Below are positions 46,414-57,229 of a DNA stretch of 64,000 nt, piece by piece. The notes below the pieces were generated by a model. The model had not been told where the DNA came from and did no database searches. It worked only from the letters and a program-made list of their open reading frames with translations. This DNA comes from Pseudomonas sp. GM74 (GTDB lineage: Bacteria > Pseudomonadota > Gammaproteobacteria > Pseudomonadales > Pseudomonadaceae). The position numbers and the translations under genes were made by a program. Where the stretch lies: contig NZ_AKJG01000003.1 in the NCBI RefSeq assembly GCF_000282455.1, positions 124,001 through 188,000 on the forward strand, written 5' to 3'. Numbering within the stretch: position 1 is the stretch's first letter; the number at the start of each line of letters is the position of its first letter.

Positions 46414-47484
46414 ATGGCCAAGCCTGGATTTCGCCTCGCGTTGTTTGCCACCTTGCTGGCACTGATTGTGGTGTTGCTCGGCGCCTACACCCGCCTGACC
46501 CACGCCGGCCTCGGCTGTCCGGACTGGCCGGGCTGCTATGGCTTCATCAGCGTGCCGAAAAGCGAAGCCCAGCTGGCCCATGCCGAATTGCATTTCCCGG
46601 ACGCTCCGGTCGAGGCCCACAAGGGCTGGAACGAGATGGTCCACCGCTACTTCGCCGGTACGCTTGGGCTGTTGATCGCGGTGTTGGCCGGTCGTGCGTG
46701 GGTGCATCGCCGCCATCCCGGGCAGCCGGTGAAGTTGCCGTTGTTTCTGTTGGCGGTAGTTTTTGGACAGGCCGCGTTCGGCATGTGGACGGTAACGCTC
46801 AAGCTCTGGCCGCAGGTGGTCACCGGGCATTTGCTTGGCGGCTTCGCGACCTTGAGCCTGTTGTTTCTGTTGACCTTACGCCTGTCCGGCGTACTGCCGG
46901 CGCTGACCGTGCCACGACGTTTGCAGCACTGGGCGACGGCGGGGCTGCTGCTGGTGATCGGGCAAATCGCCCTCGGGGGCTGGGTCAGTTCCAACTATGC
47001 CGCGGTGGCCTGTATCGACTTCCCGACCTGTCACGGCCAGTGGTTGCCACCGGCGGACTTCGCCAACGGCTTTCACCTGACCCAGCACATCGGCCCGAAC
47101 TACCTCGGCGGGCAACTGGACAGCGATGCCCGTACTGCGATTCACCTGACTCACCGTATCGGCGCCCTGCTGGTGACCCTGGTGCTGCTCGGTCTGGCCT
47201 GGCAACTGAAAGCAGTCGGCATGACGCGCCTGGCAGGCCTGGTGTTGATCGCCCTCGGCGCACAAATCACCCTGGGCATCAGCAACGTGCTGTTCCATCT
47301 GCCGCTGCCGGTGGCCGTCGCGCATAACGCGGGCGGCGCGGCGCTGTTGCTGACCATGGTGCTGGTCAATTACCACGCCCGAACCAGTCTGGTCCGGGTC
47401 AAGCAAGCGCGCTGGCACTTCAGCCCGCGTAAACACTCAGCCGGGCCTATAACAATAAAAGGAGAGATGCCATGGCGATTCTGA
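46414..47484 (+). CDS. ctaA: Heme A synthase (COX15/CtaA)
   Basis: A 356-aa membrane enzyme with eight helices in two similar halves. It oxidises heme O to heme A. Heme-binding histidines are visible in [29 protein letters not shown] and [10 protein letters not shown]. Cysteine pairs [10 protein letters not shown] and ACIDFPTC lie in the periplasmic loops. It overlaps ctaB by 13 bp. Confidence 0.96.
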   Translation: MAKPGFRLALFATLLALIVVLLGAYTRLTHAGLGCPDWPGCYGFISVPKSEAQLAHAELHFPDAPVEAHKGWNEMVHRYFAGTLGLLIAVLAGRAWVHRRHPGQPVKLPLFLLAVVFGQAAFGMWTVTLKLWPQVVTGHLLGGFATLSLLFLLTLRLSGVLPALTVPRRLQHWATAGLLLVIGQIALGGWVSSNYAAVACIDFPTCHGQWLPPADFANGFHLTQHIGPNYLGGQLDSDARTAIHLTHRIGALLVTLVLLGLAWQLKAVGMTRLAGLVLIALGAQITLGISNVLFHLPLPVAVAHNAGGAALLLTMVLVNYHARTSLVRVKQARWHFSPRKHSAGPITIKGEMPWRF

Positions 47485-48371
47485 TCGGCGAACGTCCCAG
47501 TCAGGCGATCTGGCGTGACTACCTGGAACTGACCAAGCCCAAAGTCGTGGTGCTGATGCTCATCACTTCACTGGTGGGGATGTTCCTCGCGACCCGCGCC
47601 GGAGTGCCGTGGACGGTGCTGATTTTCGGCAACCTGGGCATCGCCCTGTGTGCCGGTGGCGCGGCGGCGGTCAATCATGTGGTGGACCGGCGCATCGACG
47701 CGGTGATGGCGCGCACCCACAAACGGCCGCTCGCCGAAGGCCGGGTTTCGCCGACCGCCGCGCTGACGTTCGCGCTGGTATTGGCGGTCCTGGGGCAAGC
47801 CATGCTGCTGGCGTTCACCAACCCGTTGACTGCGTGGCTGACCCTCGCCTCGTTGCTCGGTTACGCAGTGGTCTACACAGGATTCCTCAAGCGCGCGACA
47901 CCGCAGAACATCGTCATCGGTGGTCTGGCCGGTGCCGCGCCGCCGTTGCTCGGCTGGACCGCCGCCACCGGTCACGTCAGCGCCGAACCCCTGCTGCTGG
48001 TGCTGATCATCTTCGCCTGGACCCCGCCACACTTCTGGGCGCTGGCGATCCATCGCAAAGAAGAATACGCCAAGGCCGACATTCCGATGCTGCCGGTCAC
48101 CCATGGCGAGCACTACACCAAGATTCACATCCTGCTTTATACCTTTGCATTGCTTGCCGTCAGCCTGATGCCTTATGTGATCCACATGAGCGGCACGCTC
48201 TACCTGGTCTGCGCGCTCGGGCTGGGTGCGCGGTTTCTGCAATGGGCCGTGGTGCTGTACCGTGGCACTCGGCCGCACGCGGCGATCAATACGTTCAAGT
48301 ACTCTATTTACTACTTGTTCCTGCTGTTTATCGCCCTGCTCGTAGACCACTACTTACTGTTGAACCTATGA
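47472..48371 (+). CDS. ctaB: Protoheme IX farnesyltransferase
   Basis: A 299-aa UbiA-type prenyltransferase that makes heme O from heme B and farnesyl-PP. The first Asp-rich motif is [20 protein letters not shown] (about residues 64-83). Several membrane helices follow, with the second region [16 protein letters not shown] (about 195). The ATG overlaps ctaA, and the stop overlaps the SCO start (ATGA), so the three are translationally linked. Confidence 0.96.
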   Translation: MAILIGERPSQAIWRDYLELTKPKVVVLMLITSLVGMFLATRAGVPWTVLIFGNLGIALCAGGAAAVNHVVDRRIDAVMARTHKRPLAEGRVSPTAALTFALVLAVLGQAMLLAFTNPLTAWLTLASLLGYAVVYTGFLKRATPQNIVIGGLAGAAPPLLGWTAATGHVSAEPLLLVLIIFAWTPPHFWALAIHRKEEYAKADIPMLPVTHGEHYTKIHILLYTFALLAVSLMPYVIHMSGTLYLVCALGLGARFLQWAVVLYRGTRPHAAINTFKYSIYYLFLLFIALLVDHYLLLNL

Positions 48372-49003
48372 CTCGAACCCAGAAAACCGTTTTCATACTC
48401 GTCGCCCTCGTCGCACTGATCCTGGGCCTGACTGTCAACAAGGTGCTGTCCGGGAAGAACCAGGGCGATCCAACGGCGCTGATCGACGCCGGCATCATCT
48501 TGCTGCCGCAGAGCCGTAATCTGCCGGACGTGACGATGACCAACCAGGACGGCCAACCGGTCGCGATCAATGAATTGAAAGGCAAGTGGAGCCTGCTGTT
48601 CTTCGGCTACACCTTCTGCCCGGACATCTGCCCGACCACCCTTGCCCAGCTGCGACAGATCAAGAGCGAGTTGCCGCCCGAGGCTGTGGATAAATTGCAG
48701 ATCGTGCTGGTCAGCATCGACCCCAATCGCGATACGCCCAAGCAGCTCAAGCAGTACCTGGGCTACTTCGATCCGCAGTTTGTTGGCCTGACCCCGGCGT
48801 CGACCGATGAGCTGCAAACGATCGCCAACGCGGTGAGCATTCCATTCATTCCTGCGGACACCAGCAAGCCGAACTACACCGTCGACCACAGCGGCAACCT
48901 CGCGGTGATCGGGCCGGATGGCACCCAGCGCGGGTTTATTCGGGCGCCGTTGAACAATGCGAAGCTGGTGGCGCAGTTGCCGGTGATGCTCAAGCGCGAC
49001 TAA
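48368..49003 (+). CDS. SCO1/SenC copper chaperone
   Basis: A 211-aa thioredoxin-fold protein that matures the CuA site of CoxB. An N-terminal anchor helix (about residues 8-26) is followed by the CPDIC motif (Cys85, Cys89) and the copper-ligand histidine in VDHSG (about 176). It is the last gene of the cox cluster and is followed by a REPIN. Confidence 0.95.
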   Translation: MTRTQKTVFILVALVALILGLTVNKVLSGKNQGDPTALIDAGIILLPQSRNLPDVTMTNQDGQPVAINELKGKWSLLFFGYTFCPDICPTTLAQLRQIKSELPPEAVDKLQIVLVSIDPNRDTPKQLKQYLGYFDPQFVGLTPASTDELQTIANAVSIPFIPADTSKPNYTVDHSGNLAVIGPDGTQRGFIRAPLNNAKLVAQLPVMLKRD

Positions 49004-49017
49004 GTGACACAAAACCC

Positions 49018-49107
49018 TGTGGGAGCGGGCTTGCTCGCGAAGGCGGTGGTTCAGCCGACATTGATAGTGGCTGACACACCGCCTTCGCGAGCAAGCCCGC
49101 TCCCACA
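49018..49107. repeat. REPIN
   Basis: Inverted REP cores with a loop (CAGCCGACATTGATAGTGGCTG) related to, but diverged from, the ACATTAATGTCGACTG type. It lies between the convergent cox and met units. Confidence 0.9.
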
Positions 49108-49126
49108 GGGGTCTATAATTCAAGGC

Positions 49127-49155
49127 ACAAAAAAGGGGACGCACCTGGCGTCCCC
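49127..49155 (-). terminator. Intrinsic terminator of metNIQ
   Basis: On the minus strand GGGGACGC and GCGTCCCC pair around a 5-base loop and run into TTTTTTG. It lies 22 bp after the metQ stop. Confidence 0.88.
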
Positions 49156-49176
49156 TGTTTCGTTGCAGCAGTTCAA

Positions 49177-49947
49177 TCAGAACGCCGGCACGACTGCGCC
49201 TTTGTACTTCTCGAGAATGAACGCTTTCACTTCCGGGCTGTGCAGGGCAGCAACCAGTTTCTTCATCGCGTCGCTGTCCTTGTCATCCGGGCGAGCCACC
49301 AGAATGTTCACGTAAGGCGAATCGCTGCCTTCGATGAACAGCGCGTCCTTGGCCGGATCGAGCTTGGCTTCCAGCGCGTAGTTGGTGTTGATCAGCGCCA
49401 GGTCGACCTGGGTCAGTACGCGCGGGATGGTCGCGGCTTCCAGTTCACGGATTTTCAGGTCCTTGGTGTTCTCGGTGATGTCCTTGACGGTCGACAGGAT
49501 GTTGTTCGAATCCTTCAACTTGATCAGGCCGGCCTTGGCCATCAGCAACAGTGCGCGGCCGCCGTTGGTGGCGTCGTTCGGGATCACCACGTTGGCACCG
49601 CCAGGCAGTTCGGCAATGGTCTTGTACTTGCTGGAGTAAGCGCCCAGGGGCTCCAGGTGCACGCCGGCCACGGAAGTCAGGTGGGTGCCCTTGGCCTTGT
49701 TGAACTCATCCAGGTACGGCTGGTGCTGGAAGAAGTTGGCGTCGAGGCGTTTTTCCGCGACCTGCACGTTCGGCTGGATGTAGTCGGTGAATACCTTGAC
49801 CTTCAGGTCCACGCCTTCTTTGGCCAGGGTCGGCTTCACGAATTCGAGGATCTCGGCGTGCGGAACCGGAGTGGCCGCGACGGTCAGGGTTTCAGCGTGG
49901 GCAGAGAATGCCGCAACGGCCGCGAAGGCCACGAGTAGTTTTTTCAT
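49177..49947 (-). CDS. metQ: Methionine-binding protein MetQ (NlpA family)
   Basis: A 256-aa periplasmic binding protein of the methionine ABC importer. The signal peptide MKKLLVAFAAVAAFSAHA has no lipobox cysteine, so unlike E. coli MetQ it should be a soluble periplasmic protein. The NlpA blocks FFQHQPYLDEFN and IPNDATNGGRALLLM are present. It is the last gene of metN-metI-metQ, 63 bp after metI. D-methionine may also be a substrate, as in the family. Confidence 0.93.
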   Translation of the reverse strand: MKKLLVAFAAVAAFSAHAETLTVAATPVPHAEILEFVKPTLAKEGVDLKVKVFTDYIQPNVQVAEKRLDANFFQHQPYLDEFNKAKGTHLTSVAGVHLEPLGAYSSKYKTIAELPGGANVVIPNDATNGGRALLLMAKAGLIKLKDSNNILSTVKDITENTKDLKIRELEAATIPRVLTQVDLALINTNYALEAKLDPAKDALFIEGSDSPYVNILVARPDDKDSDAMKKLVAALHSPEVKAFILEKYKGAVVPAF

Positions 49948-50010
49948 TCAGCTAACTCCTTGTGCGGCGCCGATTACCGGCGCCTGCCAGCGAATGGCCG
50001 GCTCATGTCT

Positions 50011-50685
50011 TTATTTACGGGAGAAATGCACAACCAATTTGTCGCCAACGGTTTGCAGTACCTGGACCAGTACCAGCAGCAACACCACGGTCACCACCAT
50101 CACATCGGTCTGGAAACGCTGGTAGCCGAAGCGGATCGCCAAGTCACCCAGACCACCGGCGCCGACGACACCGGCCATCGCCGTGTAGGACACCAGTGTA
50201 ATGGCTGTCACCGTAATCGCCGCGAAGATGCCCGGACGAGCCTCCGGCAGCAAGGCGTTGGTGATGATCTGTCGCGTGGTCGCGCCCATGGCCTGGGTCG
50301 CTTCGATGATGCCGCGATCCACTTCACGCAGGGCGGTTTCCACCAGGCGGGCGAAGAATGGCGTGGCACCCACCACCAGCGGCGGGATCGCACCGGCGAC
50401 ACCCAGGGACGTGCCGGTGATCAACACGGTGAACGGAATCATCACGATCAACAGGATGATGAACGGCAGCGAACGCAGGATGTTCACCACCAGCGACAAC
50501 ATCGCGTAGACGCCTTTGGCTTCCAGCAACTGGCGCGGGCTGCACAGGAACAACAACACCCCCAAGGGTAAGCCGAGCAGCACGGTGAACAGCAGCGAAC
50601 CGCCGAGCATCAGCAGGGTGTCGCCGGTGGCCAGCCAGATTTCGAACCAGTCGATATTGGCGAAGAAACTTGTCAGGGCTTCCAT
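50011..50685 (-). CDS. metI: Methionine ABC permease MetI
   Basis: A 224-aa inner-membrane permease with five helices. The EAA loop that contacts the ATPase is EATQAMGATTRQIITNALLPEARPG (about residues 130-155, key residues E-A and G). Its first base shares the metN stop region (start 50685), so translation is coupled. Confidence 0.95.
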   Translation of the reverse strand: MEALTSFFANIDWFEIWLATGDTLLMLGGSLLFTVLLGLPLGVLLFLCSPRQLLEAKGVYAMLSLVVNILRSLPFIILLIVMIPFTVLITGTSLGVAGAIPPLVVGATPFFARLVETALREVDRGIIEATQAMGATTRQIITNALLPEARPGIFAAITVTAITLVSYTAMAGVVGAGGLGDLAIRFGYQRFQTDVMVVTVVLLLVLVQVLQTVGDKLVVHFSRK

Positions 50686-51692
50686 TAGCGCAGCACCTCC
50701 ATGTGGACGTCGGCTGCGGTGAAGCGGGCAAAGGCCGCCTCCATGTCGCCGCCGGTCACGGCCAGGGTCAGTTGCCCGTAGGGAATGTCTTTGATGCGGT
50801 CGATACGACCGGCCAGGATGCTGTAGTCCACACCGGTTTCCCGGGCGACAGTGCCCAGCAGAGGCGCGTAGGTTGCTTCTCCCTGGAAGGTCAGACGCAA
50901 GATGCGCCCCGGCACGTGAGCGAAGTCGTCACGCTGTTCGCTTTCGTCGATCTGCTCGTCTTCCTGCACGAAGCGTTTGGTGGTCGGGTGCTTCGGATGC
51001 AGGAACACTTCGGTCACCGAGCCTTGCTCGACGATCACGCCGGCGTCCATCACGGCTACCTGGTCGCAGACCCGGCGAATTACGTCCATCTCGTGGGTGA
51101 TCAAGACGATGGTCAGTTTCAGCTCGCGGTTGATCTCGGCCAGCAATTGCAGGACCGATGCGGTGGTTTGCGGGTCGAGGGCGCTGGTGGCTTCGTCGCA
51201 CAGCAGGATTTTCGGCTTGGTCGCCAGGGCGCGGGCAATGCCGACACGCTGCTTCTGCCCGCCGGACAATTGCGCCGGGTATTTCCTGGCGTGGTCGGAC
51301 AAACCGACTCGCGCCAGCAACTCGGCCACGCGCGCATCGATCTCGCTACGCGACAATTCGCCGGCCAGGGTCAGCGGCAGCGCCACGTTGTCGGCGACAG
51401 TCTTGGAAGCCAGCAGGTTGAAGTGCTGGAAAATCATCCCGACCTGCTGACGGAAGCGACGCAGGCCGTTGGCGTCGAGAGCGGTGACTTCTTCACCGTC
51501 GACGATGATCTTGCCGCCGCTGGCGTTTTCCAGGCGATTGATCAGACGCAGCAGGGTACTTTTTCCTGCGCCGGAATGACCGATCAAGCCGTAAACCTGC
51601 CCGTTCTCAATCGTCAGACTGGTCGGATGCAGGGCGGGGATTTCCTTACCGGCGACGCGGTAGGTTTTATGGACGTTTTGAAACTCGATCAC
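50685..51692 (-). CDS. metN: Methionine ABC ATPase MetN
   Basis: A 335-aa ATP-binding subunit. Walker A is GHSGAGKST (about residues 38-46), the signature LSGGQKQR (about 141), and Walker [13 protein letters not shown] (about 162). A C-terminal NIL regulatory domain (about 260-335) gives methionine trans-inhibition in E. coli. It is the first gene of metNIQ. No SAM riboswitch was recognised upstream. Confidence 0.96.
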   Translation of the reverse strand: MIEFQNVHKTYRVAGKEIPALHPTSLTIENGQVYGLIGHSGAGKSTLLRLINRLENASGGKIIVDGEEVTALDANGLRRFRQQVGMIFQHFNLLASKTVADNVALPLTLAGELSRSEIDARVAELLARVGLSDHARKYPAQLSGGQKQRVGIARALATKPKILLCDEATSALDPQTTASVLQLLAEINRELKLTIVLITHEMDVIRRVCDQVAVMDAGVIVEQGSVTEVFLHPKHPTTKRFVQEDEQIDESEQRDDFAHVPGRILRLTFQGEATYAPLLGTVARETGVDYSILAGRIDRIKDIPYGQLTLAVTGGDMEAAFARFTAADVHMEVLR

Positions 51693-51909
51693 GTAGCGAA
51701 CCTTGTGGGGCGCGTTAGAAAAGGATCAGCGGTTAGCCGGGCGCGCATTTTAGCCTGTCCGTATAGAGGTTCTTAGCATTTATTTCGCATTTGTCCTGTC
51801 ATTTGGCAATAACGCGATCAAAGGTCAGGAAAAAGGAACGGCTTAATTTGGGGAAGGGAGGCGAAGGCCAAGGCGATTCCGGCCTGAGAGTTTTACTGCC
51901 AGACAGGAC
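51693..51909. promoter_or_regulatory. Upstream region of metNIQ
   Basis: About 220 bp carrying the metN promoter, with the adjacent REPIN (51910-52005) filling the rest of a 329-bp gap. AT-rich DNA lies at 51770-51805. I see no gene or known regulatory motif. Confidence 0.35.
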
Positions 51910-52005
51910 GCCTTCGCGGGCAAGCCCGCTCCCACAGGATTCCAGGTTGGTCACATACTTTGTGGCTAACTCGGACATTGTGGGAGCGGGCTTGCCCGCG
52001 AAGGC
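51910..52005. repeat. REPIN
   Basis: Inverted REP cores of the GCGGGCAAGC subtype around a 40-bp loop, between metN and the PA5502-like lipoprotein gene. Confidence 0.9.
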
Positions 52006-52021
52006 GTTCCGACGAAGCTTT

Positions 52022-52738
52022 TCAGGGTTTACGCGGACTCAGAACCATCTGCGCCGGAACACTGCGCAAAATCTGCCGCTCCAGCTTCAGATCAAACTCG
52101 GGATCGAGCTTGTTCACCCGTTTGGTCAGCAAGTTAGCCAGCCAAGGGTAATCGTTGGTGCGTGGAGCCTGAATGCTCACGTCGCACTGAAAATTCACCA
52201 CATCGGCGGCGATGGCGTCCAGTTGGCGACGTAGTTTTCCCATATCGTTGATATTCAGCACGACCGTGGTGCTCTCTGCCGTCAGGTCGATAACCTTGGC
52301 TTTTGGCTTGGCTTCGGCAGCCTTGAGGGCGGCTTCGGCTTTTTCCAGCTCGGCCTTGCGCGCCTGGGCAATCGAGCCGTTGACTCCGCCGGTCAGTGCC
52401 GGAGCCTTGGGCATCAGAGCGCGGGCACGGCTCAGGGCAGTCGCGGCAGCATCCACGTCACCCTTTTGCAGTACGGTCTGGCTGCGGCGCAGATAGGCCT
52501 CGGCCAGTTGCCGCTGGTATTGCTCAAGGGAAGCATCGTTGGGCGATTCGGCCTGCAAGGCTGCCAATTGGTCTTCGGCAATGGCCAGCTCGTCGCTGGC
52601 GATGTTTTGCTCCAGCTGCACGATGGCCATGGCCCGTGCATCGGCGGCCTTGGTGGCTTGCGATGGCGTGCTTTGGCAGGCTCCCAGCAGCAAAGAAAAT
52701 GCGACAAGGAGCAGATAACGGGAGGCGAACGACTTCAT
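52022..52738 (-). CDS. PA5502-like lipoprotein
   Basis: A 238-aa lipoprotein with lipobox LLGAC (Cys20). Two TPR-like helix pairs (about residues 45-115, ALQAESPNDASLEQYQRQLAEAYLRR) are followed by an alanine/lysine/glutamate-rich stretch and a C-terminal domain. The gene follows znuB on the minus strand in Pseudomonas genomes. The function is unknown; context does not show a zinc role. Confidence 0.75.
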   Translation of the reverse strand: MKSFASRYLLLVAFSLLLGACQSTPSQATKAADARAMAIVQLEQNIASDELAIAEDQLAALQAESPNDASLEQYQRQLAEAYLRRSQTVLQKGDVDAAATALSRARALMPKAPALTGGVNGSIAQARKAELEKAEAALKAAEAKPKAKVIDLTAESTTVVLNINDMGKLRRQLDAIAADVVNFQCDVSIQAPRTNDYPWLANLLTKRVNKLDPEFDLKLERQILRSVPAQMVLSPRKP

Positions 52739-52775
52739 TCCTGCGACTCTCTATTTGCGCAAAAAACGAGCAAGT

Positions 52776-53556
52776 CTACACCCCTCGACGGGGCAGAACA
52801 AAACTCAGCAGAAATAGCACGGCGGCCGTCACTACAATCGACGGGCCGGCCGGGGTGTCCTTGAACCAGGACAACGCCAGCCCGCCACACACGGCAAGTA
52901 TGCCCAGCAGGCTCGCGCCCAGTGCCATCTGCTCCGGCGAGCGGGCGTGACGTTGTGCCGCAGCCGCCGGGATGATCAGCAGCGACGTGATCAGCAATAC
53001 CCCGACGATTTTCATCGCCACGGCGATCACTACGGCGATCAACAGCATCAGGGCCAGGCGCAATCCCGCCACCGGCAGGCCTTCGACCCTGGCCAGTTCT
53101 TCGTGCACCGTGATCGCCAGCAATGGGCGCCACAACGCAACCAGCAAGAGCAGTACCGCAGCGCTGCCGCCAAGGATCCAGGCCAGATCGGTCGGGCTGA
53201 TCGCCAGCAGGTCACCGAACAGGTAAGCCATCAGGTCGATCCGCACTTCGTGCATGAAGCTTAGTACCACCAGGCCTAGAGAGAGCGTGCTGGGTGCGAG
53301 AATTCCCAAAAGCGTGTCGGACGCCAGTGGCTGGCGTTGTTGCAAGGTCACCAGCATCACCGCCAACAGCAAGCAGCCTACGGTGACGGCAACGGTCGGG
53401 CTGACATCCAGCAGGAAGCCCAAGGCCACACCGAGCAATGCCGCGTGGGACAAGGTGTCGCCGAAATAGGCCATGCGCCGCCAGACCACGAAAGACCCCA
53501 GCGGGCCTGCGACGACGGCCAGGGCCAGGCCTGCAAGCAGGGCGTAGAGCAGAAAA

Positions 53557-53564
<8 letters not shown>
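52776..53564 (-). CDS. znuB: Zinc ABC permease ZnuB
   Basis: A 262-aa ABC-3 family permease with about eight helices. The family motif region [15 protein letters not shown] (about residue 200) contacts the ATPase. I chose the ATG at 53564 ([23 protein letters not shown]), overlapping znuC by eight bases. It transports Zn2+ across the inner membrane with ZnuA and ZnuC. Confidence 0.95.
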
Positions 53565-54341
<777 letters not shown>

Positions 54342-54342
<1 letters not shown>

Positions 54343-54824
54343 CAAGCCCCCTGACAACCCGAGCAGAGACCGACCACTTCGACGGTCTGGCCTTCGACGA
54401 CAAACCCGACATCCCGAGCGCTGGCGATGATCGCGTCGCTGATGGATTTTTGCTCAAGCTCGATCGCGGCGTGGCACACACGGCAGATCAGGAACTGACC
54501 CTGGTGAGCATGTTCCGGGTGATTGCAGCCAATGAAGGCGTTGAGCGAGGAAATCCGATGGACCAGGCCGTTTTCCAGCAGGAAATCCAGCGCGCGGTAC
54601 ACCGTCGGCGGCGCGGCGCGGCGACCGTCCTGCTCGCTGAGGACGGCGAGAATGTCGTAGGCACCCAGCGGCTTGTGGCTTTGCCACACCAGTTCCAGCA
54701 CCCGCCGGCGCAACGCGGTCAGGCGCAGGCCTTGACGTGCGCACAGGGCATCGGCCTCGGACAAAGCGCTGTGAACGCAATGTGAGTGGTCGTGGGGACG
54801 GCTGGCGATCGGTGTTTTTAGCAT
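54342..54824 (-). CDS. zur: Zinc uptake regulator Zur
   Basis: A 160-aa Fur-family repressor. A histidine-rich N-terminus (HDHSHCVHS, about residues 11-19) precedes the winged helix ([23 protein letters not shown]). Zinc ligands are in GCNHPEHAH, and structural-zinc cysteines in CRVC and CSGC. It is the first gene of zur-znuC-znuB and is divergent from znuA, the arrangement expected for zinc-starvation control. Confidence 0.93.
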
Positions 54825-54848
54825 GAGCGGCGACGAGGTTTGTGAGAG

Positions 54849-54863
54849 ACGTTATTATGTTAC
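54849..54863. promoter_or_regulatory. Possible Zur box
   Basis: ACGTTATTATGTTAC in the 57-66 bp zur/znuA divergent region resembles half of the gamma-proteobacterial TGTTATANTATAACA site, but the symmetry is poor. Assignment rests mainly on position. Confidence 0.35.
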
Positions 54864-54890
54864 CCGTTCTCGCCTCTTCGAGTGGTCATC

Positions 54891-55811
54891 GTGTCCCGAC
54901 TTTTTTCTGTTTTTGTCGCATTTATCGCAAGTTTTCTGCTGATCGGTTCGGCGCAGGCCGAGGTCAAGGTCCTTACCAGCATCAAGCCTCTGCAATTGAT
55001 CGCCGCGGCGGTGCAGGACGGCGTGGCGATCCCCGAGGTTTTGCTGCCACCGGGTGCCTCGCCGCATAACTATGCGTTGCGCCCTTCCGACGTGCGCAAG
55101 GTGCAATCGGTGGACCTGTTGTACTGGATCAGTCCGGACATGGAAGGCTTCCTGCCACGGGTGCTCAATGGTCGTACGTTGCCCAACGTCGCCGTGCAGG
55201 ATTTGCCGGGCATGAAACTTCGCCGCTTTGCCGAAGATAGCCACTCCCACGCTGAAGAAGCCGACGAACATGACCACGATCACCGTCCGGGCAGCCTGGA
55301 TGCGCACCTGTGGCTGTCGCCGGTCAACGCCCGGGTCATCGCCACGAAAATGGCGGCTGACCTGAGTGCCGCCGATCCTGACAATGCCGCGCGCTATCAG
55401 AGCAATCTGAAAGCCTTCGACGAGCGTCTCGATGCACTGGATGCGCGTCTGAAGAAACGCCTGGCCGATGTTCAAGGCAAGCCCTACTTCGTGTTCCACG
55501 AAGCTTTCGACTACTTCGAAGACGCCTACGGCCTCAAGCACGTGGGTGTGTTCAGCGTCGCGGCCGAAGTCCAACCCGGTGCGCAGCATGTCGCGGCAAT
55601 GCGCGCGCGATTGCAGGAAGTCGGCAAGACCTGCGTGTTCAGCGAACCGCCGCTGCGGCCGCGCCTGGCGGAAACCCTGGTGGCGGGTTTACCGGTGAAG
55701 CTGGCTGAGCTGGATGCGCTGGGCGGGTATACGCCAGCGACCGCTCAGGGCTATGAGCAGGTGTTGGAGAAACTGGGGAATGATCTGGCGGGGTGTCTGG
55801 AGTCGTTGTAA
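54891..55811 (+). CDS. znuA: Zinc-binding protein ZnuA
   Basis: A 306-aa periplasmic zinc receptor of the cluster A-I family. The signal peptide is MSRLFSVFVAFIASFLLIGSAQA. Zinc ligands include PHNYALRPSD (His about 57), DAHLWLSP (about 137) and the distal HEAFDYF (about 200). A charged His/Asp/Glu loop (HSHAEEADEHDHDH, about 113-126) can pick up zinc. I prefer the GTG at 54891 over the one at 54882, since GAGTGG precedes it. Confidence 0.93.
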   Translation: MSRLFSVFVAFIASFLLIGSAQAEVKVLTSIKPLQLIAAAVQDGVAIPEVLLPPGASPHNYALRPSDVRKVQSVDLLYWISPDMEGFLPRVLNGRTLPNVAVQDLPGMKLRRFAEDSHSHAEEADEHDHDHRPGSLDAHLWLSPVNARVIATKMAADLSAADPDNAARYQSNLKAFDERLDALDARLKKRLADVQGKPYFVFHEAFDYFEDAYGLKHVGVFSVAAEVQPGAQHVAAMRARLQEVGKTCVFSEPPLRPRLAETLVAGLPVKLAELDALGGYTPATAQGYEQVLEKLGNDLAGCLESL

Positions 55812-55824
55812 TCGACACCAGACC

Positions 55825-55854
55825 TGTGGTGAGGGGGCAAGCCCCCTCACCACA
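55825..55854. terminator. GC-rich hairpin between znuA and thrB
   Basis: A 13-bp perfect stem (TGTGGTGAGGGGG / CCCCCTCACCACA) with a CAAG loop lies between convergent genes. Few T residues follow, so it may be a repeat of a second Pseudomonas intergenic family that also ends transcription. Confidence 0.65.
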
Positions 55855-55856
55855 AT

Positions 55857-56807
55857 TTAAAGGGCGAAAGGCAACGGCGTATTGACCGTCTGCCGCTGCG
55901 CCAGGCGCAACTGGAACTCCATCGGATCGTGAATCAACACATCCTGCCCGGCGAACGCCTGCGCCGCGATCAGACGTGACAACCAGAACCGTACGCAAGC
56001 CACCCGCAGCATGGTCGGCCACAGCTCGGCTTCGGCAGCGGTGAACGGTCGCAAGGCCGCGTAAGCGCCCAACAAGGCCCGCGCTCGCGGTCCATCGATC
56101 ACGCCATCGTCGTCCGAGCACCAGTCGTTCAAGGCAATCGCCACGTCGTAGAGCATCGGCCCGGAGCAGGCGTTGTAGAAATCGATCAGCCCGGTCAGGT
56201 GCGTGCCTTCGAACATTGCGTTGTCGCGGAACAGGTCGGCGTGAATGTTCGCTCGCGGCAGTGCCAGGATTTTTTCTTTCTGCCGGGTGATTTCTTCAAG
56301 CGCCCGTTGCAGCAAGTCTTTCTGTTCGGCACCGAGGTGCGACAAAAACTGCGTACCCTCTTCCAGCATCCAGTCCAGGCCACGATCGGTTTTGCGTTTG
56401 ATCATATTGGCCTGGGTCGCCAGGTGCAGATGGCCGAGCAACTCGCCCACCTGCGCGCAATGTTGCGCGTTGGCTTGCTTGATGTGCTTGCCGGCCAGGC
56501 GCGGTTGCAGCAACGCAGGTTTTCCCGCCAGTTCGCGCAAGGCCACGCCGTCGGTGGTGCGCAAGGCGTACGGCACCGGCAGGTCGGCGCCGTGCAGCAC
56601 GTCGAGCAGTTCGATGAAGAACGGCATTTCCTGAACCGGGCCGCGCTCGACAAGGGTCAGGACAAACTCGCCCTGCTCCAGGCTGATAAAGAAGTTGGTG
56701 TTTTCGCTACCGGCGGCAATCCCCTGGAAATCAAGCAGGCGGCCGAGGCCATAAGGGGCGAGAAAAGCTTCCAGCTCGGGCCGAGCCAGGGGGGTGAACA
56801 CAGACAT
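55857..56807 (-). CDS. thrB: Homoserine kinase (ThrB, APH-fold type)
   Basis: A 316-aa kinase that phosphorylates homoserine for threonine synthesis. It has the aminoglycoside-phosphotransferase fold, not the GHMP type of E. coli ThrB. Motifs are GSENTNFFI near residue 33, the catalytic NIHADLFRDNAMF (about 185-197) and the metal-binding GLIDFYNACSG (about 205). The start MSVFTPLARPELEAFL is the family start. It converges with znuA and is followed by the DUF2782 gene upstream. Confidence 0.9.
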   Translation of the reverse strand: MSVFTPLARPELEAFLAPYGLGRLLDFQGIAAGSENTNFFISLEQGEFVLTLVERGPVQEMPFFIELLDVLHGADLPVPYALRTTDGVALRELAGKPALLQPRLAGKHIKQANAQHCAQVGELLGHLHLATQANMIKRKTDRGLDWMLEEGTQFLSHLGAEQKDLLQRALEEITRQKEKILALPRANIHADLFRDNAMFEGTHLTGLIDFYNACSGPMLYDVAIALNDWCSDDDGVIDGPRARALLGAYAALRPFTAAEAELWPTMLRVACVRFWLSRLIAAQAFAGQDVLIHDPMEFQLRLAQRQTVNTPLPFAL

Positions 56808-56867
56808 TTTTAAACTGCCAGTACGGGCGCCGCTGTTGAGCCAGCGCCGATTAAAGTTAAGGACGAC

Positions 56868-57155
56868 TTACCACTTAAAAATTTCCCACGCCGGAATCAG
56901 CATATCCGGGTAATCAGAGCGGATGAAGTTACCTTCTGATCCGTCGGCGCGTACCAGGAAATACGGCTTGCCGCCTTTGGGCGTGACTTTGATCGCATAC
57001 AGGAAGCCGTTTTGGCGGTATTCCTGGATGAGTTTGTCCCCTTCCGTGCGGATCGTGACTTCTGGCTCCGGTGTCGGCGCATCGTCCGCCGCCATGACGG
57101 CCAATGGGGCGATTGCAAACAAGCCAGCCAGCAACAGGCGATTTAGTGTGCGCAT
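56868..57155 (-). CDS. DUF2782 family exported protein
   Basis: A 95-aa protein with signal peptide MRTLNRLLLAGLFAIAPLAVMA. The mature part has the family pattern EVTIRTEGDKLIQEYRQNG (about residues 33-51) and VTPKGGKPYFLV. The function is unknown. It is 60 bp upstream of thrB on the same strand and divergent from polA. Confidence 0.85.
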   Translation of the reverse strand: MRTLNRLLLAGLFAIAPLAVMAADDAPTPEPEVTIRTEGDKLIQEYRQNGFLYAIKVTPKGGKPYFLVRADGSEGNFIRSDYPDMLIPAWEIFKW

Positions 57156-57229
57156 GATAACCTTGTCCCTTTGTCGTCAACGGTCCCGCTATTCTAGCGC
57201 CGGACCCGCCGAAAAGGTTGATCCTGCTC

